A DNA stretch of 64,000 bases from Anthostomella pinea (Eukaryota; Ascomycota; Sordariomycetes; Xylariales; Xylariaceae): positions 124,001-188,000 of the forward strand of contig CAUWAG010000006.1 of the NCBI GenBank assembly GCA_963556695.1, given 5' to 3'. Under the pieces are notes generated by a model. The model was not told the DNA's origin, ran no database searches, and worked only from the letters and a program-made list of their open reading frames with translations. Position numbers and translations under genes: made by a program. Within the stretch, counting starts at the first letter, position 1. Every line of letters starts with the position of its first letter. Shown here one piece after another: positions 33,157-42,855 of the stretch.

Positions 33157-36100
33157 CTATCGGAGACAGATTGTTGAAAAGAACTTGCTCTTCTCCACAA
33201 ATTTTGCCCATTCTGTGCTCCTCTCTCCTAAGTATTGTAAACAGGCTATCCTAGGCGGGTACCTAAATAATAACCGATTTTTTCCTAGCCTCTTATAAAA
33301 GAAAATATGTTGTGGTGTTTTCTTTTCACCATAGCTGCAGTAATTGTTCAAGTCTGTATGCCCAAAGCGTTCGTGATATCTGGCAAAGTCGCCATGTCCA
33401 GATCTGGCCGCTAGAAGTCTGTGTAGAGTGCTCCTCTTAAAGGATATAAGGCCTCTTTCAGTTACTGCATGTGAGTATACTTCTTGATACTTAGGTTCTG
33501 ATTGGTCTTTTTACCATTGGTTGAACTCTTTCTTGCCCTTTCTTTTGAGATCTCTCTTGACCCAAGAGATTGTAGGAAGGTTTGTTGTGTCTGTTTCTAG
33601 CATAGCACCCTCTTTTGCTAATATATCGGCAGCTTTGTTACCATCAATATCTCTGTGTCCAGGAATCCACTTGACGGTCACTTCAAGAGTGTGTGCTGTG
33701 GCGAGTTCTTGTAATCGCAGAAAAAATTTTTGTGATGTCTCGGGTGGAGTCCCATTGAGCCCATCCACCACTGATGTGTTGTCCAGGCAGATATATAGCT
33801 GTTTTCTGTGTCCAATTGCCCTGGCTGTTGCAAGACCTTGGAGAGCACTATGGACTTTAGCATCCATTACTTCTGCTTATAGAAGTCTGCCCCTTCCCCG
33901 GTATATTTCTTGTGTAGTGCCGCCTTTCTTGATAGTATAGCCCCATCCAGTGTGGGTTGTGCCTTGGTCGTCCAATTGTGATCCATCTGAATAGATGACA
34001 AGGTCAGTATTCGCATTTCTTTCCTGTAGCCATTGCTTAAAGAGCTCTATTTTTTGGTTTTTATCCTTACAGACTGGGGGATTCTTTTATGATGGCCTGG
34101 TAAGTATTGGTCTCTGGAAGTCAGGGACTAGCTGGAAGCTCCTTTGTAGCCTTGTTGGTTCTTTGCGAGCTTGTATTTGGAGCCTGCCAACAAGAGGGTG
34201 TCTCTGATCTACTCGTCCGAGTCGGAGGCCGTGACGTCTTCTTATTGACTCTGCAAGAATTCCTGCTGGAGGAATCTGTGATTCAAAGTGTAGGATATGT
34301 CCAGGGGGTGTTTTCCAGACTGGCAAGATAGCTCTGATTGCCGTTCATAGTACAGTATCTATTGTTCTAAGAAGCCCTTTAATGCGACATGCTGATGTCC
34401 CACCTAAGCTCTTAATTTTTTCCATTCCTGGGTACCAGGCCTCCAGGCCATGTGTAAGAATAGGAATAACACAAATTTTCACAGCCTTCTTGGTTGACTT
34501 TACTGGAAGTCCTTTGACTGTGTTGCATAGTCCTCAAAAATAGTTTGTTACCCTACTAGTTTTCTTGGCCCAGTAAGAAACGTGATCTTTGAAGTTCAGT
34601 TTTCTATCCAGAAAGACACCCAGCCATCGCATGGAGTTCTTTGCTGTTCTGTTTATTGTCCTGTGGCGGACCGGAGGATTGTCTGAGTTCTTTTTCCGTG
34701 AGAAGTGCATGATCTCGGTTTTGTCGGGATCAAATTTAATAGCATTGTTATATCCCTATTGGTTGAGCAGATAAAGGTTTTTAGAAGCCTCTATAGCTGT
34801 TTTCTTAAGGTTCTTTCCAATATAGAGAGTCGCTAGGTCGTCTGCATATCCAAAGCGTCTCCTTTTCATACTGAGTCGGGCACAGATTAGCTCTATATAC
34901 AGCATGTAAAAGATTAGAGAAGCTGGTGAGCCTTGTGGTAGCCCACAAGTGAGAGCTTTTATGTCAGTCACAATACCTTTAAACCGAACTCTTACAGACC
35001 GTTCAGACATGAATGACTGGACCCATCTTATGAGAAAGTCTGGCCAGCCCTGTTCTCTCATGCGAACCACCAGCCGTCCCATTAGGGCAGCGTCGAAGGC
35101 CCCTGTCACATCTGCTGTGACTACCGTTGCAATAAGGCCTTGGTCAAGGGCCTGCTCAATATCGTGTATGAGTGCAGCTACCAAGTCGGCGGCAGAGCGC
35201 TTTGGCAGAGCTCCAAAATGTTGTGGAGCTAGAATTCCGAGTTTAATGACAAACCAGGCAATTCTTTTTGTAATGAGTCATTCTAGGCCTTTGCCAAGAC
35301 ATGATAATAGCGATATTGGTCTGTAGCCCCTGGGGTTAGAGTAGTCTTTCTTGCCTGGCTTTGGGATCATCACCACCTCAGTTACTTTGAATGGTTTAGG
35401 GTGGTGTCTAATCTATAGACAGGTCTGGAAAAGGGCTCTGATATGCTCCCCAATGACTGGCCAGCAAGCTTTCAGAATCCGTACTGTGAGGGTGTCTACT
35501 CCTGGGGAGTTGCTCTTGGTCCCTATAGTGCACCCTTCAGCCTCTTCTAGTCCGACATGGTATTCAAGGGGGATATGTGGCTTGGCTTGTGTGATCTGAG
35601 CAGATCAGGGGTCAATGATATCGTTGTCTGGGGTACTTCGTTCAAGCATGGCTAAGTGTAGTGCATTTGCCTTGCTCTCTTGTGACTCAAAGATTTGGTC
35701 CCCTATGATGATTGGGGGGGAACGCAATCCTGCTGACAGTTTGTGCCAGGAAACAATTCTGTACAGGTCTTTTGGTTCAGTCACTGAATCAATTAGAGTC
35801 TGCCAGTACTCTCTCTTAGCTTTTCGGACCACACAGCGAAATTCCCGTCGGGCTGAATTTCGCCCTTCTTGGCTTGTGGTCTGTTTAGAAAGGGCCCTGT
35901 ATGTCTGAACAGCTGCTTTGCAGTCATCATTCCACCAAGCAGTGGGCCTAGATTGACGGGGCTTCTTGCCCACTGTCCTGATACAGCCTTGAATCATATT
36001 GATCAAGCTTTGTGTAAAGGTATCTACCTGGCCAGGGGATACACCCAGCCGGGGGAGTTCATGAATCCTGGTTTGGACATTGTCTGCCAGCTCTTATAGT

Positions 36101-36849
36101 TTATCGTCCGGTACTATCCAATGATTGGCCTTAGGAACTCGGTCCTGATCTCCCTGAATTGGAATGACTATTCGTAATGTCTCATGATCTGAGGTGCACT
36201 GAAGTGCATCATTGACTGAGGCTTCAGCCATGGGGACATCTGAGAACACCAAATCCAGTACATTTCCATCGTCATGTGTTGGGACATCTGGTTCAGAAAT
36301 CAGATCCAGTCCGTGGTCTGCCATAGTCTGTGCCAGTATGACGCCACCGTGATATCCTGGATTGCTCGAGTCCCAGGATATGTCGCCAGCATTAAAATCT
36401 CCAGCTATAACACAACCAAAAGGTGGAGTCCATACTTCCAGAATATCATCCACTTCCTGTGGGTTGTCACATGGCCGGTAGACACTGGCAAATGTGATGC
36501 CATGTACCTTGACCCAGGTGATGTCTCGTTTAGCATAGGGCCGAAGTTGATCCGCTTAAAGGTGTTTTCTTACATAGATGAGAGATCTGGGCCGTGTACT
36601 GTCGCTGTCCCAGGAATCCACTGGGGAGTATATATTGTAATTGGGGTGTGTCTTTACTCCCATTCTTCTGCCTGGTGGTATGCCAACCTAGGGCTCTTGC
36701 ATCAGAATGATGTCTGCTTGTTCTCCTTTGTAGTCAGCCAGGTTGATGGCTAACTCTGTAGGGCCTGCACTCTTTTGTCCTCCTGCTTTATTCACAGAAT
36801 GGATGACTAGATGCCTGTGTCGATATGTTTCGTTTGATGTACCTAACAT
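33157..36849 (-). pseudogene. LINE copy B ORF2 (endonuclease, RT, RNase H)
   Basis: ATG at 36849 lies inside the last codons of ORF1 (ATGTTAG). 1231 codons in one frame to 33157, broken by several stops, none by frameshift. Endonuclease: ADIILMQEP followed by TAG where Trp is expected, CVIAGDFNAGDISWDS and CTSDHETLR. RT: YRPISLLSCLGKGLE, DVTGAFDAALMGRL, CGLPQGSPASL and the intact catalytic FGYADDLATLY. RNase H: ICLDNTSVVDGLNG and WIPGHRDIDGNKAADILAK. A C-terminal finger follows near 33290. Most stops replace Trp or Gln codons, as expected from RIP. Confidence 0.9.
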
Positions 36850-38420
36850 TGACTGACAACAATGGTATCGGCATCTCTGGGATGAGTTGTATCTGTTGTG
36901 TCGATTTGCATTGTGGTGTCTTTGTTATTGTTGCTGGGTGTTGACCCAGCTTGGTTTCTGCCTGCTTCATTGAAGGCCTTGGATCTGGCTCTTTCCCCGG
37001 CTAGCCTTATTTCCTGGATTTGTTCCCATGTGTGCTTATGGATGGTACCTTTCACAACCTTGGGGCGGGCAGGGCATTTATTGAAATTGGCAGCATGAGG
37101 TCCTTTGCAGTTGACACACTTTGGGATTGGTTTTTCGCACTCTCCCTGGTGCACTGTGTTGACGCAGTGTGCACATACTTGCTTTTCGCATTGGTAATTC
37201 CTACCATGGTATCTGAAGCAGCTTGCACACTGGTGAACCTTGGGGGTGTGTTGAATATGCCTTGAGGTCATTGAGTGGGCAAAAAGTGTGAATGGTTTCC
37301 TTGCTGCACTGGGCAGAGAGATTATCCACGTGGTTTCTGGATCAGAATTAGTCGTGTTCTTTGAGAATATGCACCTCAGAGGTCTGTCGCCTGTTTGGGC
37401 TTCAACTTCATTGGCAACAACAGTGTCAGTAATATCGATTGTGAACCCTTCTGCACTGATGACCTTTCTTGGGCATCCATCGACCTTGTAATGATGCCAG
37501 ACTGTGTGGGTCTCAATCTTTTGTGCCTTAAGAATGTCGGCAATTTCTTCTTGGAAAGCCAGAAGCTTAGCCTGAGTTGGCTTGTCCCTTGGGTGTAAGG
37601 TAAATCTAGAAGGACACCATGTCACTTCTCTAAGCTCCTAAGGGTGGAGCTTAAGTCTTCTATTTAGTGTAGACTTGATTCCATAAGGCTCAAGGTGGCT
37701 ATTATCCATGCAGACAAAGACCCAGAGATCATCCTGCTTCCTCTTCAATTGGTCGATAGTGATGAGGGCACTAGGCTGTGTTTTCTTCATGGTAGTATTG
37801 ACTATCCATGGATGATGTCGTTGGCCAGAAGAGACAGCTTGGGCGAAGGTCATGGTGGGCTTCCCTATTTCTATCCCCCTAGAAGTGGCCTTTCTTGTGG
37901 TCAGATCTCGGGTTTCCAGCCACTCATTCAGACATTTGGAGAAGAAAGCGCTGAACTCCTTGGCATGAGAGTATAGTTCGGTTCCAGTTTTCTCAAGTGT
38001 CTTATCGACTGCTGCAGCACACTCCTGAAACATTGTTATCCTGGCTTCATAGAGATGCTTGTCTTTAGCCAGTATTTTGGCAACTTGGTCCTGGCACTCT
38101 AAAGAGGAGACTTTGTTCCCTGTATCACCTCCAATGGCTTGGTCTGTAGGGATTTCGCTTGACTGAGGTAATTCCATATCAATGGTGCTGCTATTAATGA
38201 TATTTTGGGATTTTCCTTTCAGAGGGGAAACAGTGGTGAAGTCAGCCTCAGAGACCTGTGACGGGCTGCTGTTGATGTCGTCGAGCAGTGCCTGGCGGAG
38301 CCTGCTTGGGGTTGCCGGGTCATGTGTTCTTTTAGGGACTGGGGATTTGAACACGCCGCCAGTAGTCGTCTTTGGGACGGCCACTGGCGTGTTTAGGGGC
38401 CTGTCATGAAAGGGTGCCAT
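36843..38420 (-). pseudogene. LINE copy B ORF1 (gag-like, zinc knuckles)
   Basis: Begins MAPFHDRPLNTPVAVPKT at 38420. 525 codons in one frame with a single in-frame TAG at 37638-37640. C-terminal half contains three Cys/His knuckles (CASCFRYHGRNYQC, CAHCVNTVHQGEC, CVNCKGPHAANFNKC), the RNA-binding signature of LINE ORF1 proteins. It ends at TAG 36843-36845, which overlaps the ORF2 start. Its N-terminal half is Ser/Thr/Pro-rich. Confidence 0.88.
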
Positions 38421-39067
38421 CTAGCTTGTAAGAAAAATTTTCTGCGCCTTGGCAAGGATAGTCAGGTACTGAGACAAATGCCTGCTTTAGTGCAGATATA
38501 GAGGTTGCGCCCTAACAGCGGGGCACCAAGAAAAATAGTTGTTTTTGGCAAGAGTGTGTGGGTGTGTGCTTGCCCTTGATGGCAAGATCACAAGAACACA
38601 GTATGTCAGCACAATTCGCTCACTGATCACTACGACTGATCTGATCGAAACTAGATATGAGCACCATATACTAACGAAGGGCGAAGACCGCAAATTAGTT
38701 CTGGAAATACAAGCCAAGCGAGGCATATGTCAACTTGCCGATAAATGCAAGCGCGCAGCCGAGGAAGTAGTGGAGCATGCCTATGGCCTTATGCTGGATG
38801 CGTTCCGGCGAGCAGAGACACGCGCTTCAGACTCTGGCGAAGCCAACGGGTTTGACATTGTGCACGAAAAGCGTCAATGTACGCGTAAGCGTAAGCCTAT
38901 CGACAATATGAATAGGAGAAAAAGATCCAGGCAACCTGTGCGAGTGAGTTCGGCTCTAGTATATGGTCAGGTGAGCTGGACTGACGATAACACCAGACAG
39001 TTGACGGTGAAATATCCTTTGGCTGCCTTACAGTTTCCTTTTTGCTGATGGCGTAGCTATATCAACT

Positions 39068-40786
39068 TTAGCTCAATACGCAGCTTTTGCCTGTATCTTC
39101 TCCGGGGGGAACAACCACCGCTCCACAATGTACAAGAACCAGCTCATTGACTCTGTCCTGGCCGTATTCGACCCGCGTCCACGTTTTCAAGCTCCCAGTA
39201 CTGGTATCGATTTCCCAAACCCGCGTTCGTCGGTGAAATCGCTTTCTGCCATACGAACAATACCCCCCGAACCCACTGCCGCCCCCATAGCATAGCCAAG
39301 GGCCAGGCCGAAGGGTTTTGTTGCCATCTTGCTGCTTGTGTGGTAGCAGAGCGCAGAAGTCATTCACGTGATCGTGCCCGCAACCCAACGCTGAGACGCC
39401 TTCTTTGACCAAAGCATCGTAGAAATGGGAATTGACGCTGGGGCTCTCGGTCGGTTCCCTCCGGTGGCCGTTAAATATTTTAATGTGGCGGTCTCCGAAC
39501 TCGGGTAGAGGAATATGTAGGAAGGCCAGAGAGAGATGGAAGCGGTTATCGTCATCGTCCTTCTCACGCGCGCTTCGTTGCGCTTGGGAGATGTTCGTGA
39601 ACCAGTCAATTTGGCTTTGCTTGATAGATTCATAGCCGTGTTTCTCACTTGATTCTTGCCCGTGCGAATCTAGGAAATATAAAGTTGATAACGGGAGCTG
39701 TGACAGGGAGGGAGCCAGGACCTGAAGGTAGAAGTTGCCTATGCCGTTAACCTGTTCTGGGCCTGACTCAGAGAGGCTTAAAGGCAGATTTTGAAGTATT
39801 GACATCTGTGCCGTGCCTGTGATCTAGTCAGCAAGAATGGACACCTATTATTTACAATACACAGCTTAGTAGAATTGCATAGCTATCTTGTAGGGCAAAG
39901 AAGTCTGTACGGTTTGTGAGAGTATGACAACTTCGAGTGTGTTGTCGATCCCTAGGAGACATTACTCACGTGATAATGTGTGGATACCCTCGCTATCATG
40001 ATTGCCAAAGACGGTTGCGAATGGGATGGAACGCTCGATGATAGGAGCAACCACCTTGAAGAGGGCAGATTGGCTGTCAGAGATGTCGTGGTGCAACTGA
40101 TCTCCCGTGAGAATCACAAGTTCTGGTTTCTCGACATCCAAGATCTTTCCAATGAAGTTTGCCGTAAGCTGGTCAGCCTCGCTCTCTGGCAGATTCTTTC
40201 CATGGGCATCAATGGCATCTTTGCATACTCCGACACCAGTGACCATATGCGTGTCAGAGATCTGGACAATCTTGAACTTGCCATCCCCTTTGACTCTCAA
40301 AGCCGCTCGAGCATCTGGTCTTGGCTTGGCCCTGCCATGGAGTACGCTGAGTCTTGCAACCGGTACTTTTGGGTGAGCGTTAAGTTGAAGCGATGATCGC
40401 ATGAGATCCCATTGTGGTCGCGGGTCAACGGCATATATACCGAAGAGAATGTCCACCTCTGTCACAGCCTGATCAATCTTGCCAGAGAAGTTGCTTCTCA
40501 ATACCCAGATTCCGCCAGGTCGACTCTCCCATGAATGACCTGAGCTAGGGGCAGACGGCGCCTTGCCGACTCTAATATCCATGACTAGCAGGTCCTCAGC
40601 TGCAAGCTCTTCTTCATTCGCTAGCGCTATATAGAGGTATGCACTCTGTTGAGACGCATGTAGATAGAGATCCTTCTCTATGCGGTGCCACTTCTGCGAA
40701 TCCAGTTCGTTGGTGGAAGGAGAAATTGTCGGAGAGAAGATGCATATGGTTAGATCCGTGACAACTGGATGAGCGACAGCGGCCAT
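39068..40786 (-). CDS. DCR2-like calcineurin-fold metallophosphatase, two exons
   Basis: Exon 1 (to 39970) and exon 2 (39816-39068) are joined by a 153-nt GTGAGT...CAG intron (39969-39817), restoring LSRTAQMSILQ. Metal-binding motifs of the metallophosphoesterase fold are in order: ISDTHM, LTGDQLHHD, FGNHDSEG, and GCGHDHVND. Upstream WHRIEKDLYLH and WESRPGGIWVLR match the N-terminal region of fungal Dcr2 phosphatases (yeast Dcr2 acts in cell-cycle entry and dephosphorylates Sic1 and Ire1). From ATG 40786 it is 521 residues. The frame stays open up to about 40865 with an acceptor-like CTAACTAG, so a 5' exon carrying the usual membrane anchor may exist upstream. The C-terminus ends CVLS, a CaaX-like motif that may be coincidental. 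No damage is visible. Confidence 0.88.
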
Positions 40787-40867
40787 AGTATAGAGAGTCG
40801 ACGGTGTCGCAGTTTTGGAAGGGATGCTTCTAATGTATTCAAGAGCGCGTTTTATCACGGCTAGTTA

Positions 40868-42470
40868 GATGACTACTGCAGCAGCAAGCTTCAATGTGGA
40901 CATCTATCATTATTTGCCATCACGCAGAGCCACCCCACCAACCACGTGGTTTTGGTTGCATCACGTGACTGGTAGACTAATCAGCGGAGACACGCCTAGC
41001 TTAGTTAGGCTAGTGGACAACGGCCACAAACCATCCTCGCCACCGACGAGGAGGGGCTGTTTAAGGCACTGGCTGTGAAGTCCCTCAATCACAAGGTGAC
41101 ATTCAGAAACGCCCTTAGTCAGTTCCGCAAATCAGCCAGGAGTGCAATCATCCCGCACTACAGCACCCCGCTGAGCCTCACGTCAAGGCCGGCCATGTAA
41201 GCGGCAGTGATACTATTAAAGAAACCCTAAAGCATATTTTCCCATGGTGAGCATGGAAAACGACGTGATCCATGGACTCTCATAATGCGTGCGAGGCATG
41301 ACGCCAGATGGGGAAGTGGTATGCATAAGCACGGTGCAACTCTTTTGTGTGTTCTCTTGCCCCATCTCAGCCAGCAATGATCATGCCTTTCCTAACTTGG
41401 CTATCGCCCAATCCGTGCCTGTATGAATTGCGAGTATGGCCCAGCTATGCATAAGACCTCGCCGTCATCCATGTCGTACACATCGCTGGCAAAACGGCTG
41501 TCAGCGTGTAACGCCAGCTGCATCCGCAAGGGAGACATGCTTGGTTTCGGTTCGCTTGGGATGGATTTGCCATCGTGGGGGTGCTCGGTAGATCAGGAGG
41601 GTGTCGCCCAGCGTCTCTCATTTGGGGCCTCCAGAGGACTCCCCCAATACGCGCTCTTCGCCGGAGACGCAGAGGGCCTCGGGCAGAAGCTGTCTGTCTG
41701 AGGACCCGCGAGTCTTTTATTATGTTGCAGTGCCTTCCAGTTCCTTCATCTGTGGCGTCAGGGCTCTGGGAAAAGTCACACCCTCTCTTGCATGCTTGAG
41801 AATTGTCTCTCCCCTCGAAGGAGCTCGGCTACCTCCTAAAGGCCCTCACCGAACTCGTGTTCCATTACGATACATTCATATCTGCCTAAGAAAAGCTTTT
41901 ATTCAAGTTTAAGGTCTTGCGCTAGGGTATAGATAGGCAAAGCGTCATGTGGATGCGTTGGCACCGGCCAAGGTCGTTAAGCCCCTGGGCTCCCGGGTGT
42001 TAGTAGGAGCTGGATTCAGGTGATTGATTACTTCTATATGGAATGCTGTCAACCTTTGGTCGAGTTTTTACAGCGTCTGGCTGAGAAAACAGGCGAACGA
42101 ACCATGGAGGCAAATCCGCAGGAGTGTTCATGCTGGCAACGGCTGGGGATATCGATGGGATACTCGGCGACAAGGCTTTGTTTACTGGACAAAAAGTATC
42201 AGGGAGCAGAAACAGGGCTGCTACGGGATGCATGCATGTTTGGGTTCAGGCTTTGATTCGCTAGGCACACCGGAAGATTGCTGAGAGTAGACTATTTAAG
42301 GCCAGTATCAAACTTCGCTGGCAAAGACTTAAGGCATGTCCACAATCATCGAGCTTTTTCAAGAGCTTGTCGCTGAGACGCCTCGAGCCACGAGATTACA
42401 CAGTCGGCAGAGCGGGCGGTTTTCTTGGAGGATATATAAGGCGTCCTTGGGGTCGTCAAGTTCGATGTCA
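40868..42470. other. Phosphatase upstream region and duplicated non-coding DNA
   Basis: Contains a segment (about 41340-41560) that is a diverged copy of 47185-47400, including the GCAAGGGAGACATGCTTGG end of the small gene there. The ORFs at 41423-41912 and 42020-42284 overlap one another and lack domains. The remaining DNA shows nothing I can assign. Confidence 0.45.
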
Positions 42471-42477
42471 AAATGTT

Positions 42478-42850
42478 GCTGAGTAGTCGGGGGAGGTAAT
42501 TTGAGTTAGGCCAGGAGCTAATGAGTCGCATACATGCGTTGGCAATATCGTGTAGCAGTAAGGGGTGAGTGATCCTCACTAACGGGTTGGCTCACCATGG
42601 ATCGGTCCCTATCCTTGGAGCCAGTCACGTGATCAAGCGTTCCCCCTGGTCACATGATCCTCTGCTGACCTGTCCGGTCGGACTTGATTGTTCCGGAGTG
42701 CTTTCTCGTCCAATGCTTTTCCTCGTCTAGTACACGGACCTCAAATGCAGCCATTCACTTAACGTCCGTGCATACGGGCCAGGCAGTCTGTTCTGTTCAT
42801 ATAGCAAGAACTACTGACTGCCACAGTGCCTGCTAAACCTGCCAGCACAT
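42478..42850. repeat. Segment duplicated at 56968-57240
   Basis: GCTGAGTAGTCGGGG at the left end and the run through CACGTGATCAAGC and CCCCCTGGTCACATGATC are shared with 56968-57240, with about 10% point differences and a missing stretch there. In both places it lies just downstream of a SET-domain reading frame on the complement, so it is the 3' flank of that gene. Confidence 0.8.
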
Positions 42851-42855
42851 TACAC

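Larger units (their letters stand above)
32954..38564 (-). mobile_element. LINE copy B, full-length Tad-like non-LTR retrotransposon
   Basis: 5.6 kb on the complement, with 10-bp target duplication TGTGCTTGCC on both sides. The 3' end is a (CAAA)n-type tail, seen on this strand as TTTG repeats at 32954-32979. The 5' end is at 38564. It has two ORFs, each in one continuous frame without indels but with several nonsense codons: ORF1 with zinc knuckles, ORF2 with AP endonuclease, RT, RNase H and a C-terminal CCHC-like finger. It is the reference copy for this family in the window. Confidence 0.93.
32474..39048 (+). pseudogene. Unknown gene split by LINE copy B
   Basis: ATG at 32474 (MLIADQFVNECKKYW) reads 160 codons to the target site TGTGCTTGCC (32944-32953). 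After the LINE and the second copy of the site (38565-38574) the same frame continues with LDGKITRTQYVS to a stop at 39046-39048, giving 317 residues once the insertion is removed. The second half has a Lys/Arg-rich stretch (KRKPIDNMNRRKRSRQP). No domain recognised. An ATG at 32359 in another frame (MGPAPSRVIATYVLNRDDG) suggests an extra N-terminal piece lost by frameshift or spliced in. The insertion truncates the protein and makes it inactive unless the half-proteins work. Confidence 0.75.

Noticed and set aside
34949..35326. 125-codon ORF on the + strand in LINE copy B
   Set aside because: It is the antisense of the reverse transcriptase; similar shadows occur in copies A and C.
37638..37976. 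+ strand ORFs opposite LINE ORF1
   Set aside because: Antisense shadows; the coding strand is identified by zinc-knuckle motifs on the complement.
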